NCBI RefSeq assembly: GCF_018494065.1
Contig: NZ_JABBFR010000001.1
Location: forward strand, 1-64,000
Reading direction: 5' to 3'
Source: Rosenbergiella gaditana
GTDB taxonomy: Bacteria > Pseudomonadota > Gammaproteobacteria > Enterobacterales > Enterobacteriaceae
Length of the DNA: 64,000 bases
Shown here piece by piece: positions 1 through 10,362 of the stretch; position 1 is the stretch's first letter; every line of letters begins with the position of its first letter. A program made the position numbers and the translations under genes. Below the pieces are notes generated by a model, which was not told the origin of the DNA, searched no databases, and was given only the letters and a program-made list of their open reading frames with translations.

Positions 1-897
<897 letters not shown>

Positions 898-1110
898 CTC
901 TTATTTTGAATATCCCGATGGCGGGTGCATCTGCGCGTCCGCCTCAGTTCTAAAACGTCCCGTTCCCGTTGTCGGATTATTGGTCGCTGTACGTTTTATT
1001 AGCCGTCATGACAGCTGTACCTGGTTTAACTGGGGACAGACTGATGCCATTCCCGGGGCGCACCTTCCTCTCCACATATGTTGAAACTAGACAATGTGGC
1101 GCGTTAATTT

Positions 1111-4100
1111 TCAGTTCCCCCAGTACAAGCCTTTCGATGCACTGGAGAAGCCAATGACCTTCAACGCCGGAGCCAGTTTGCTCATGCGGACCGGCACACC
1201 GTTGACCAGCTCGAGTGTAAACCGGTTACGCTTGTCGCGCGCAAGTGCAGTGGACAGCGCTGCCAGTGCTGCGGCAATGAATTCCGTTTGTGCTGCATCA
1301 TCCGGGTCGATATAGGTGAACAACTGGCGGCCGCCTTGCGGCAGGTAGAGCACGAGATGGCCGCCATCGATAACGACTAAGGCGCCTGCTCTTCGGGCCG
1401 GCCGCATCAGAGAGGCATGAGAAGGCCAGGGAAGAATAGTCCCGAAAGGGTTACCCGGATCCACCGCACTGAGCGCGACGGCAGTGGGTACCGAAGGCGT
1501 TTGTTCGGCCAGTTCGCGCAGGCGGTCCACGGTTGTACGCTCGGCGAACTGGGCAGCCCCGAGTCCGAGTACAAAGCGACCGCGGATCACTCGCCCGGTG
1601 TCCTCCATGCCTCTGAATACGGGCTGCAATGCTGAAAACCCGCCAGGGACGTTTTCATAGACGGTGACATTGCGCGTCACCACGGCGTAACGATCAAGGA
1701 GACCTTCGGTCCATGCCAGGGCTTGCACTGTATCGGGAAGGGGGTCTGTGCGTATCAGCGACCACCGGCCCGCCAGGGTCGCCGCATTGAGCGAATGAAA
1801 CTCCTCGGAAACCGCAGCCGACGAGAACCCGCGCAGACCTCGCCTTCTGCGCGAGGACAGTGCCCGGGGCCGGGGTTGTTGCGCTACCTGGGCAAGTGCG
1901 CGTAACGGTGTCCAGGTGTCATTGGTGATACAACCCGCCCAGACGAGGTCCCACAGGGTCGCGTGTAAATTATCAGACAACATGTCGGGGGCGTCGCGCC
2001 GATCGGGATACTCCCGGGCCAACTTGATCTGTACCTGCGCAACCAGTTGGCGCACAAAGTATGCGCCCCCGTCGGCGAGCAATTCGAGGATCGCATGCTG
2101 CAGAGGCGACATGTCTGGTGCGCCAGAGGCGTGTGCCGCCATGGACAGGGTTTCGGGGGCAAACTCCTGGAGGTGCAAAGCCACCAAACCGTCGTCGTTA
2201 CCCAGTCTGCCGTGGCCTGACCATAATACCGTACCGCTGGAGAGGAGTCCGTCGAGCATGTCAGGCGCGTAGTCGCGTACGCGTGCGGGCAGGATCTGTC
2301 GTTCCCAGACCGACGCAGGCAACGGCATCCCCGCCAGTTGCTCGATGACTTGCAGGACGCCTTCCTGGCCTTCCAGCGCGCCGCGAGCCGGGTTCCAGCC
2401 CTTAACAGCGGCACGTTGTGATGCATCAGTCACTAACCCTTGCCGTTCGAGCAGAAGGCGGGTGTAGGCCTGGCGGGGTACCGGCTGGGTGGCCTCGCGT
2501 GCGGCCTGTAATGACCGGATACGTAAACGCCGGAATACCTCGTCGCCCACCCATTCGTGCTGCGCGAGCGGTCCGGCATCACTGCTGCCCTGAGTGGGGG
2601 ATTGCACGTTGCCTCTCATCCTGAAACGTCCGGACAGAAGCTTGCCCTGTTCGGCAATCTGCTGCAGCGCAGCACCGGCCACCGATACTCCCAGACCGAA
2701 GGCCGAGGCCGCGTCACCCGTGGTAAATGGCCCGCGGGTGCGGGCGAATCGTGCGAGCAGGCCGCGCAGCGGCTTGATGGTGGGCTCCAGAAATGCCGCC
2801 GGTAGCCTGTCAGGAAGAGCCACGCCTAGCGCATCACGCAACCGTCCGGCATCCTCGATACTGGCCCAGTGCTCTCGTGTGCCGATCCTGATACGGATGA
2901 TACGTCGTTCTGCCTCAAGGCTGCTGAGGAAAGTGGCGGCTTCGTCGGCCCCATTGTCCAGGCGCGCGGCAACGTCCTGCGTGCAAAGTGGCCCGAGTTC
3001 GCGCAGCAGATCGGCCACGCCCTCCTTGCCCCTCGCTCTGTAGCCAGCCGCCAGTCGCTGCAGCTCCTGATCAAGCTGTTCTATCACCAGGGGGTCGAGC
3101 AGTTCACTCAGCTCAACTTGTCCCAGAAGTTCTCCCAGCAAGGCACTGTCCAGGGCAAGCATAGAGGCACGCCGTTCGGCCATCGGCACATCCGTCTCAT
3201 ACATGAACTGTGCAATATAGCCAAACAGCAGGTCAGTGGCGAAAGGGGACGGTACTTCTGTGGTGACTTCAACCAGCTGTACCGTACCTGTATTAAGTCG
3301 GCGCATGAGCTCATCGAGCGCATCGAGGTCGTACACGTCCTGCAGGCACTCGCGTGCGGTCTCGATCAGTATCGGAAACTCAGGATAATCCCGGGCGATC
3401 TCCAGTAACTGAGCGGCACGAAGGCGCTGCTGCCACAGCGGAGAGCGTCGGCCAGGCGTTCTCCGTGAAAGCAGTAGCGCACGCGCGGCACACTCACGAA
3501 ACCGTGCGGCAAACAGTGCCGAGCTTCCGACAGCGGTGGCAACGGTGTGTCGCAGTTTGTCTGGTTCGAAAAGGAATAGCTCCGCACCAGGCACCCGGCC
3601 CGTATCCGGGAGGCGCGCCACAATGCCATCGTCACTGGACACCACGGCCGGATCGATTTTCCAACGCTCGCGGATGCGTTGAGCAATGGCCAACGCCCAG
3701 GGCTCATGGACCCGACGCCCATAGGGTGAATGCAGGATCAGGCGCCAGTCGCCAAGCTCGTCATGGCATCGCTCGATGATTAGCCTGCGATCGGTGGGGA
3801 GCACACCTGTGGCAGCACGCTGCTCGGACAGCAGTGCCAGCATGTTACCGATGGCATTTCCGTTCAGGCCGATGGCCTTCAGGCGACTTTGTGTACCGGG
3901 CCCGGGGAGTGGCGCATCAGCGGCTCCGGAGATGTCCGGTTCGAGCTGGCCTAGGAAAGCACCGATGGCCTCTCCCAGCTCGGCAGGCCGACCGATACCA
4001 TCTCCGCGCCAGAACGGCAGGCGGGCGGAACGACCCGGAGCCGGGATGACGACCACCTGGTCGCGGGTGATTTCCTGAATGCGCCAGGACGTCGCCCCCA

Positions 4101-5895
4101 GAGTGATAACATCGTTGATGTGCGACTCGTAGACCATTTCTTCGTCGAGCTCACCCACCCGGCGTGAGCCAGCACGTTCCTCACCTTCGGGCAGAACGAC
4201 GCTGAACATGCCGCGATCGGGGATAGTGCCACCGCTGGTGACCGCCAGCTGTTGTGCGCCCGGACGTGCCGACAGCTGACCGGTTTCCCGGTCCCAGACC
4301 AGCCGGGGCCGGAACCCGGAAAAATCATCGGAGGGATAGCGTCCCGCCAGCATATCCAGCGTGGCATCGAACGCCGTGCGGGGGAGTGTGCGGTAGGGTG
4401 CGGCGCGGCGCACGGTGGCGTACCAGGCGTCGACATCAAGCGGCTCCATCGCAACGGCGGCGACCGTCTGCTGTGCTAACACATCCAGTGGATTGCGGGG
4501 CGGGGCGATGGCCTCAATACGGCCGTTCAGCATCGCCTCGACGATAACTGCAGAGTCGATCACGTCGCGTCGTGTGCGAGGATAGACTAGCCCGGTTGAA
4601 ATGCCGCCAACCTGGTGCCCGGCGCGCCCAACACGTTGCAGTGCGCTGGCGACAGAGGGGGGGGCTGATACCTGAATCACCAGGTCGACCAGGCCCATGT
4701 CAATGCCCAGTTCCAGGCTTGAGGTGGCGACCACGCAGCGTAACTCACCGGATTTCAGCGCCTGCTCGATCTCAGCACGATGCTCTTTGGACACCGACCC
4801 GTGGTGAGATCGGGCGATTGCAGCGGCAACGCCATCGGCGCGCGCCTGGGTGCTGCCCGCCGTCGATTCGTACTGTACAGGAGGAGCCCCCTCTGTTGTG
4901 GGTGTAGTCTGTTCAGCGCCTGCCAGTCTTGCTGCATAGGCTTCATTGAGGCGCGCGGTGAGCCGCTCTGCCATGCCGCGGGAATTGGCGAAAACGATAG
5001 TGGAGCGGTGTGAAAGCACCTGCTCCAGAATACTGGCCTCCACATGCGGCCAGACAGAGCCGGGGCGGCCATTGCCCGCGTTTTCGCCGGGTTCACTTTC
5101 CGGGATGTTCGACATGTCTGCTACCGGTACCACGATGCGCACCTCAAGATGGCGCATCGATGGCGGGGCTACAACGGTGACAGGTCGCTCGCCTCCCAGG
5201 AACTCAGCCACCCGTTCCACGGGGCGTACGGTGGCGGATAACCCGATGCGTTGCGCAGGCGTTTCCAGCAGCGCGTCCAGCCGCTCCAGGCTTAGAGCCA
5301 GATGCGATCCACGTTTGGTACCCGCTACGGCGTGGATCTCGTCGATAATGATGGTACTGACGTCGCGCAGCGCTTCTCTTGCCCGGGAGGTCAGCATCAG
5401 GAAGAGAGACTCCGGCGTCGTGATGAGAATGTCGGGAGGTCTGCGCACGAGACGGGCGCGCTCTGCTGTCGGCGTGTCGCCGGTTCGCAGGCCGACTGTC
5501 AGCACTACGTTGGCATCGCCCCGTCGCTGGCGCTCCTGCATTATCCCCTGGAGCGGCAAAGACAGGTTGCGCTGCACATCTGCCCCCAGAGCCTTAACTG
5601 GCGAAATGTAGAGCACCCGGGTTTTCGTTGCACGTCGCCGGGCGTTCTCGGGGTCCGAAGTGAACGCAGCTGCTTGCTCACTGAAAAGTCGATCGATGGC
5701 ATGCATAAAAGCAGCCAGCGTTTTGCCTGAGCCGGTAGGGGCGATGACCAGCGAATGGTGCCCTCCGCCGATTGCCGACCACGCAGCATCCTGCACCGCC
5801 GTGGGCGTACCGAACGTGGAGACAAACCAGTCCCGGGTGGCTGCTGTAAACTGTCCGCCCGACAGAAATTCGGTTGATTGGGAGCTTGTCGTCAC
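1111..5895 (-). CDS. lhr: Lhr-type ATP-dependent helicase (long helicase-related)
   Basis: A 1594-residue superfamily 2 helicase close in length to E. coli Lhr (about 1540). Lhr proteins are 3'-to-5' DNA/RNA-DNA translocases linked to DNA repair. Visible motifs are the Q-like PTAVQ near residue 31, Walker A APTGSGKT at 52-59, DEIH at 185-188, SATVRPV, then in the second RecA domain SSLELGIDMG and QRVGRAGHQ (motif VI). The remaining 900 or so residues are the Lhr winged-helix and C-terminal region. It ends the leftward cluster hydrolase-yjbR-tfoX-lhr, and the TfoX-like gene stops 7 bases before its ATG, so the two are probably cotranscribed. Base composition is visibly richer in G+C than the core genes further right, which suggests transfer. 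Confidence 0.92.
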   Translation of the reverse strand: MTTSSQSTEFLSGGQFTAATRDWFVSTFGTPTAVQDAAWSAIGGGHHSLVIAPTGSGKTLAAFMHAIDRLFSEQAAAFTSDPENARRRATKTRVLYISPVKALGADVQRNLSLPLQGIMQERQRRGDANVVLTVGLRTGDTPTAERARLVRRPPDILITTPESLFLMLTSRAREALRDVSTIIIDEIHAVAGTKRGSHLALSLERLDALLETPAQRIGLSATVRPVERVAEFLGGERPVTVVAPPSMRHLEVRIVVPVADMSNIPESEPGENAGNGRPGSVWPHVEASILEQVLSHRSTIVFANSRGMAERLTARLNEAYAARLAGAEQTTPTTEGAPPVQYESTAGSTQARADGVAAAIARSHHGSVSKEHRAEIEQALKSGELRCVVATSSLELGIDMGLVDLVIQVSAPPSVASALQRVGRAGHQVGGISTGLVYPRTRRDVIDSAVIVEAMLNGRIEAIAPPRNPLDVLAQQTVAAVAMEPLDVDAWYATVRRAAPYRTLPRTAFDATLDMLAGRYPSDDFSGFRPRLVWDRETGQLSARPGAQQLAVTSGGTIPDRGMFSVVLPEGEERAGSRRVGELDEEMVYESHINDVITLGATSWRIQEITRDQVVVIPAPGRSARLPFWRGDGIGRPAELGEAIGAFLGQLEPDISGAADAPLPGPGTQSRLKAIGLNGNAIGNMLALLSEQRAATGVLPTDRRLIIERCHDELGDWRLILHSPYGRRVHEPWALAIAQRIRERWKIDPAVVSSDDGIVARLPDTGRVPGAELFLFEPDKLRHTVATAVGSSALFAARFRECAARALLLSRRTPGRRSPLWQQRLRAAQLLEIARDYPEFPILIETARECLQDVYDLDALDELMRRLNTGTVQLVEVTTEVPSPFATDLLFGYIAQFMYETDVPMAERRASMLALDSALLGELLGQVELSELLDPLVIEQLDQELQRLAAGYRARGKEGVADLLRELGPLCTQDVAARLDNGADEAATFLSSLEAERRIIRIRIGTREHWASIEDAGRLRDALGVALPDRLPAAFLEPTIKPLRGLLARFARTRGPFTTGDAASAFGLGVSVAGAALQQIAEQGKLLSGRFRMRGNVQSPTQGSSDAGPLAQHEWVGDEVFRRLRIRSLQAAREATQPVPRQAYTRLLLERQGLVTDASQRAAVKGWNPARGALEGQEGVLQVIEQLAGMPLPASVWERQILPARVRDYAPDMLDGLLSSGTVLWSGHGRLGNDDGLVALHLQEFAPETLSMAAHASGAPDMSPLQHAILELLADGGAYFVRQLVAQVQIKLAREYPDRRDAPDMLSDNLHATLWDLVWAGCITNDTWTPLRALAQVAQQPRPRALSSRRRRGLRGFSSAAVSEEFHSLNAATLAGRWSLIRTDPLPDTVQALAWTEGLLDRYAVVTRNVTVYENVPGGFSALQPVFRGMEDTGRVIRGRFVLGLGAAQFAERTTVDRLRELAEQTPSVPTAVALSAVDPGNPFGTILPWPSHASLMRPARRAGALVVIDGGHLVLYLPQGGRQLFTYIDPDDAAQTEFIAAALAALSTALARDKRNRFTLELVNGVPVRMSKLAPALKVIGFSSASKGLYWGN

Positions 5896-5902
5896 GAGAT
5901 AA

Positions 5903-6253
5903 TCAGCCCCGGGTCGCTTTGAGAGCTGCGTTCCAGGCCCGCTGCGCCCATTCCGTCAGTGTTTCATTATCTTCAAGCACATCCACCGGCACTTCGCAGT
6001 ACGATTTTAGCGCATGATCGTTGCCCCCGGCGACATAGCCCAGCGCGTGTGAGCCTGCTGCCTCATAGTCGGCACGGCTTATATTATCCACCTTGAAATA
6101 CAGCGATCCTTTCCAGACCATCGCGAATACCAGCCCGTCACGACAGAGTGCGACAGCGCCAAACAGGGGGCGTGTCGTGATGGGAGCCCAGCCTGAGAGC
6201 TCCCCCGCGTAGTGCAGGGCCAGCGCTTTACCTTGTCCGGTGAGTTTGGTCAT
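5903..6253 (-). CDS. TfoX N-terminal domain protein
   Basis: A 116-residue protein with the TfoX/Sxy N-terminal fold: an early MFGAVAL-like segment (here RPLFGAVALCRDGLVFAMV), then YFKVDN and a C-terminal helix. It lacks the C-terminal TfoX domain of the true competence regulator Sxy, so regulation of competence should not be assumed. Stand-alone N-terminal domain proteins are common and mostly uncharacterised. Its stop lies 7 bases before the lhr start. The SD-like AGGAG ahead of the ATG supports the start. Confidence 0.82.
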   Translation of the reverse strand: MTKLTGQGKALALHYAGELSGWAPITTRPLFGAVALCRDGLVFAMVWKGSLYFKVDNISRADYEAAGSHALGYVAGGNDHALKSYCEVPVDVLEDNETLTEWAQRAWNAALKATRG

Positions 6254-6340
6254 GTGTTACTCCTGTTTAATGAAAATGGCCTTCGACGATAGCTGGCGGG
6301 TCTCGGCCACAGGGTGACTGATCCGGTTTGCTGGGCGTCG

Positions 6341-7078
6341 TTAAACCGAGGGCTTTAAACGTTGAGGCACTGCTTTGAGCGCCAGCCGGTAGGACTGTTT
6401 GATCAGTTTTTCTGCCAGTTCCCGGGTCACGCCTTTGCCCCCTTCGACGGATACCCAGTGGCGCTTATCGAGGTATCTCCCGGGCGTCACGTTTTCATAC
6501 TGCTCACACAGGGAATCTATCTGCCCCGGCTCTGCCTTGACCGTGATGATCGGCTCATCAGGATCATCGGTGATGATGAGGAAGACTTTGTTGACGACCT
6601 TGTAGACGTCAAGTTTTTCGACAAACGGACGACCGTGGCTGACGCCAGGCAGTTCAGTGGCCAGGCGGCGTGCCAGAGGCTGCAACTGACGTCTGGAGAC
6701 GCCTTTATGTGCCGGCTGTGCGGCATTGCCAATACGCCTTTGCGGCAGATTCGCCTGGACCAGCAGGTAAGACTCCTTGATCTCTCGATGTAACAATGCC
6801 TTCGTGATGGACTTGCCGGCAACGACAGACAGCCAGTGGCGCTTGCTCATGCGATGAGCCGGTGAGATTTCTTCAAATTGACCGCGCAGGATAGCGGCCC
6901 GAATGGGATCGGCCTTCACGATAACGGTGGCCTTACCGTCCACCTCACCGATCAGCATGAAGACTTTGCCCTGCAACTTGTAGGTCGCCCAACAGCTCCC
7001 CATTGAGTGGTCGGTCGTGACACCCGTTAACGATCGTGCATAGTCATCGGCAAGATGAACGAGGTTCTGTATATCCAT
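6341..7078 (-). CDS. Tandem MmcQ/YjbR-domain protein
   Basis: A 245-residue protein made of two repeats of the MmcQ/YjbR (CyaY-like) fold. Repeat 1 carries KRHWLSVVAGKSITK and repeat 2 carries KRHWVSVEGGKGVTR, each followed by an ESYLL or QSYRLA helix. YjbR-type proteins are small DNA-binding-like proteins of unclear role and are usually single-domain, about 120 residues. The start is set at the ATG at 7078, which has AGGAG seven bases upstream; the GTG at 7093 would put that SD inside the gene. It lies in the leftward cluster with the TfoX-like and lhr genes. Confidence 0.82.
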   Translation of the reverse strand: MDIQNLVHLADDYARSLTGVTTDHSMGSCWATYKLQGKVFMLIGEVDGKATVIVKADPIRAAILRGQFEEISPAHRMSKRHWLSVVAGKSITKALLHREIKESYLLVQANLPQRRIGNAAQPAHKGVSRRQLQPLARRLATELPGVSHGRPFVEKLDVYKVVNKVFLIITDDPDEPIITVKAEPGQIDSLCEQYENVTPGRYLDKRHWVSVEGGKGVTRELAEKLIKQSYRLALKAVPQRLKPSV

Positions 7079-7105
7079 GGGCACTCCTGACACGCTCTGC
7101 GCTAT

Positions 7106-8008
7106 TCAGCGGATGCGGGAACGGATGTACGTCCCGATAGCCTGAACCGCTTTTTCAGCCTCAGGGAAGCTGTTAATGAAGAACGGCCAGGTATGTATCA
7201 TTCTGTCCCCCTTTATCAATCCGACGTCAACGCCCGCCTCATGTGCCTTGTGTACCAGTGCTGCGGAATCGTCAAAGAGGACTTCATCCGTCCCCACCAG
7301 GACGAGCAGCGGCGGCAGACCCGCCAGGTCTGCATGCAGCGGCGACACCAGGGCATCCATGCCACTCGCCTCGGTACCGAGGTAGTGCTGACGGCACAGT
7401 TCGAGGAATGTGCGGGTGATGATGGGATCGTCCTTCATTTTGGTGAAATGCGACCCGCTCTGCAACGTCAGGTCTGTCCAGGGAGAGATAAGCACCGCAG
7501 CGGCGGGGAGTGATTGACAGCCCTCGCGCAGTGATACGAGCGTGGACAGCGCGAGCCCTCCGCCGGCAGAATCACCAACGATCACGATTTGGTCTGTACA
7601 GATGCCCTGGGTGAGCAGCCATGCATAGCTGCGCTTCGCATCGTCGAGCGCGGCCGGGAAGGGAGATTCCGGTGCCAGGCGGTAATCCACCATTAGTGCC
7701 CGGTAGCCGCTTGCACGGCAAAGTGCAGTGACGAAGTTGCGGTAGACGACGGGATTACCCGCTACATAGCCACCCCCGTGCAGATAGAAAATCACCCGGG
7801 ACGGATCAGATCCTACCGGTTCGACCCACTCGGCAGGCACGCCGGCCGCGTCAACCGGCCGGAACATGACGTCAGATAAGGAGGACTGGTCACTGCCTAA
7901 CGCATCGAAACTGGCTCTTAATTTTCCGATGTCGGTCAAGTGATCGAGCGGAACGGGGTTGGCACGCCGTTGCGCGATAAAATTCTGAAACTCCTGGCTC
8001 AATAACAT
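7106..8008 (-). CDS. Alpha/beta hydrolase, HSL-type esterase
   Basis: A 300-residue esterase/lipase of the hormone-sensitive lipase group. It shows the oxyanion motif HGGG at 77-80, the nucleophile elbow GDSAGG with Ser147, a likely acid Asp241 in VGTDE, and His272 in MIHTW. No signal peptide is seen, so it should act in the cytoplasm on short-chain esters; the substrate is unknown. It starts the leftward cluster and is divergent from the AraC-type gene 245 bases away. That arrangement often means the regulator controls the enzyme, but this is inference. Confidence 0.88.
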   Translation of the reverse strand: MLLSQEFQNFIAQRRANPVPLDHLTDIGKLRASFDALGSDQSSLSDVMFRPVDAAGVPAEWVEPVGSDPSRVIFYLHGGGYVAGNPVVYRNFVTALCRASGYRALMVDYRLAPESPFPAALDDAKRSYAWLLTQGICTDQIVIVGDSAGGGLALSTLVSLREGCQSLPAAAVLISPWTDLTLQSGSHFTKMKDDPIITRTFLELCRQHYLGTEASGMDALVSPLHADLAGLPPLLVLVGTDEVLFDDSAALVHKAHEAGVDVGLIKGDRMIHTWPFFINSFPEAEKAVQAIGTYIRSRIR

Positions 8009-8252
8009 TCATTTCTCCAAAGTGTCCATTGGGATGTCTGAAGGTGACGGTTGTACGCACCTGGACTTGTCTGGCAATGTCAGTACGGGACGGCTCTTTT
8101 TGCCCTCCGTATCTGTGTCCCACGCCCCCGGTGACCATATTAATAATTGCCATTATGAGCCATAAGTGGCATAATTTATAGCGTTAAATGGCTTTTTAAT
8201 TGCAAATAACGGACATCTAATGGGTAAGTTGCGATGGTGAAAGAGGTATTTG

Positions 8253-9188
8253 ATGAGTGCGATGTCGCAGCCTGCCGTTGAGCGGTTGACGTATAGCCCG
8301 GCCAGCCCCTATCCCTTTGATCTTGAGGTGTTCCGTTTGTCGGACCTTAAGCGTCGCTCGACGGTGCAGGCCATGCGCAGGACTTACTGCTATGAATTCT
8401 ACATGTTGATCTGCGTGACCGAAGGGCAATGCACGCACTTCGTCGATTTCGAGCCTGTTGAATGCATTCCGGGGACATTGCTCACATTGCGGCCTGGTCA
8501 GGCCCACAACTTCGGCACCGAGGAGGACTGGGATGGATGGATCGTACTGCTTCGTCCGGAATTTCTGCTTCCGGCAGAGGCTGAAATAGTCCCTGTTCTG
8601 AATCGCCTTGCGGGAAGCATCAGCCTTGATTCGACAGAACTTAAACGAGCCACGCAGGATATTCAGTGCCTCCACGACGATGCCCGCCTGGGGTTGCCAA
8701 AGCGATCTGAGGAGCAACTTGGCGCTGAGGCGGAAGACGTTTCGGCAAGCTGTCTGAGCGTCGAGGTGCATGCATTGTTGCGTTACCGTTTCTGCGCGCT
8801 GCTGACCTGGCTGACTGTCCTGCATGGGCAGCGTCAGGATCCTGCATCGCAGCTATCGGGGATGTTGTTACGGTTCAGGCAGTTCCAGGAACTGGTGGAC
8901 GAGCGTTTCTCGCAGTGGAGTCAGGTTGGTGACTATGCAAGCTACCTTGGCTGTACTGAGAAGAGTCTGACGCGTGCAACTCTGGCAGTCGAGGGGATCA
9001 GTGCCAAAGCGTACCTCTCAAAACGGATCGTGCTGGAGGCTAAACGGTTACTCATACACACGGGGTTGCCCATCGGTGAATTGTCAGAACGTCTTGGATT
9101 CGGTGAGGTTGACAGATTCAGCAAATTCTTCAAGAGGGAAACTCGTTTTACGCCGAAGGACTTCCGCAAACGCGCGACGATTCCCTGA
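8253..9188 (+). CDS. AraC-family transcriptional regulator
   Basis: A 311-residue regulator. The N-terminal half looks like a cupin sensing domain (GTLLTLRPGQAHNFG near residues 85-100). The C-terminal 80 residues form the double helix-turn-helix AraC domain, including the typical GFGEVDRFSKFFKRETRFTPKDFR. The ATG at 8253 is chosen because GAGG lies six bases upstream; a TTG just ahead is less likely. It is divergent from the esterase cluster, its most likely target. The effector is unknown. Confidence 0.88.
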   Translation: MSAMSQPAVERLTYSPASPYPFDLEVFRLSDLKRRSTVQAMRRTYCYEFYMLICVTEGQCTHFVDFEPVECIPGTLLTLRPGQAHNFGTEEDWDGWIVLLRPEFLLPAEAEIVPVLNRLAGSISLDSTELKRATQDIQCLHDDARLGLPKRSEEQLGAEAEDVSASCLSVEVHALLRYRFCALLTWLTVLHGQRQDPASQLSGMLLRFRQFQELVDERFSQWSQVGDYASYLGCTEKSLTRATLAVEGISAKAYLSKRIVLEAKRLLIHTGLPIGELSERLGFGEVDRFSKFFKRETRFTPKDFRKRATIP

Positions 9189-9340
9189 TCGCATGAGGAG
9201 CGACCCGCTTCACAGCACCATAATAGAGGCGATGCTCGCCACAAACCCGGTGCATGTTGGTATCGAGTCCACTATCCGGCGGTAATCGATGTTCGCTTAC
9301 CTTGCCATTAGTCGTATCGAAAATACTAAAGGAGAAAATT

Positions 9341-9799
9341 ATGTCAAACGCACTACCCGTCTACGCGCAACACTATAGTGATGAAGAACGTAAACTTGCA
9401 GACCATCTTATCGGTCTGGAAAAGTCAGCACTGGATAAGTGGTTCAAGGGAGACACATCCGGTTATGAATCGCTCTGGTCAGAACGCAGCTTCAGTTACT
9501 TTGATGCTGTCGTGACCGAAAGGGTCGATGACTATGAAACGATCAAAGAGTTTTTGAAATCCATTGACGGCAAGCTGTTTGCTGACAGCTATGATTTCCG
9601 CCATCCGCGGATACAGGCGGTAAAAGATATGGCCGTGCTGACTTATCAGCTGTACGCGAAAACGAACCTGATTGATATGGAATACAACGTTATCGAGGTC
9701 TTTCAGCGGGAAGAGGACAACTGGAAAGTTATCCACTCCACCTGGTCATTTATCCGTCCGATGGATAAAAAATTCCCTGGGATAGCGACTGTCGTCTGA
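9341..9799 (+). CDS. NTF2/SnoaL-like protein (DUF4440-type)
   Basis: A 152-residue protein. The start at 9341 follows a strong AAGGAG at about 9330. It has the pattern of SnoaL/NTF2-like or ketosteroid-isomerase-like small folds: an N-terminal helix, FSYFDAVV, and a C-terminal sheet YNVIEVFQREEDNWKVIHSTWSFIRP. Such proteins are enzymes or binding proteins with varied ligands, so no reaction can be assigned. It lies downstream of the AraC gene on the same strand and could be in its regulon. Confidence 0.72.
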   Translation: MSNALPVYAQHYSDEERKLADHLIGLEKSALDKWFKGDTSGYESLWSERSFSYFDAVVTERVDDYETIKEFLKSIDGKLFADSYDFRHPRIQAVKDMAVLTYQLYAKTNLIDMEYNVIEVFQREEDNWKVIHSTWSFIRPMDKKFPGIATVV

Positions 9800-9947
9800 T
9801 ATGGCGATATGCTCTGAGAAAGGGCAAACGATAAAAGGTTAAAATTCTGGCCCGCCTGTCTTCCCCGAATGTCGGGTTATGAGCAGAATGACGAATGTAA
9901 AGTTTAGGGCCGGGTCAGGACAGATATACGTTCACTATATGGGAGTG

Positions 9948-10304
9948 ATGATGAAAAGAGAGTCGTTATTCAGGTACGTACGGGAGCATTATAATTCGGA
10001 GCCGGAATATCTGTGGAGTAACCTGCCGGATTATGCCGTGCTTCGTCATCATAATGGTGATAAATGGTTTGGTATCGTGATGAGTGTACCCGGTACAAAG
10101 CTGGGGCTGAAAACGGATGATGCAGTCGACATACTTGACGTTAAGGTCCGGCCGGAGCACATCGGGTCATTACGTCAGAAAGAGGGTATCCGACCTGCTT
10201 ACCATATGAATAAAGAGCACTGGGTCAGTGTAATCCTATCCGGACCGCTGTCGGCAAAGGAAATACATGAGTTGCTTGCCGACAGTCATGAAGTGACTTC
10301 CTGA
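9948..10304 (+). CDS. MmcQ/YjbR-family protein
   Basis: A 118-residue single-domain YjbR-like protein: WSNLPDYAVLRH, then KWFGIVMSV, the DILDVKV strand, RPAYHMNKEHWVSVIL (the KxHW signature) and a final helix AKEIHELLADSH. The ATG pair at 9948/9951 follows GGAG; the more distant 9879 start has no SD. It is the third YjbR-type domain within 4 kb, after the tandem protein at 6341-7078. Confidence 0.78.
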   Translation: MMKRESLFRYVREHYNSEPEYLWSNLPDYAVLRHHNGDKWFGIVMSVPGTKLGLKTDDAVDILDVKVRPEHIGSLRQKEGIRPAYHMNKEHWVSVILSGPLSAKEIHELLADSHEVTS

Positions 10305-10362
10305 CAATTTATTCAAGAAGATGGGAGACGCGTGCAAGGTGATTTTGCCATAGCACATCTCC

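Noticed and set aside
1884..5611. Many open frames of 60-220 codons on both strands within lhr
   Set aside because: Shadows caused by the high G+C content of lhr; none has a domain pattern or SD.
8217..8825. Leftward 202-codon frame opposite the AraC gene
   Set aside because: Antisense shadow of a clear AraC regulator; composition rich in Arg, Gln and His and no SD.
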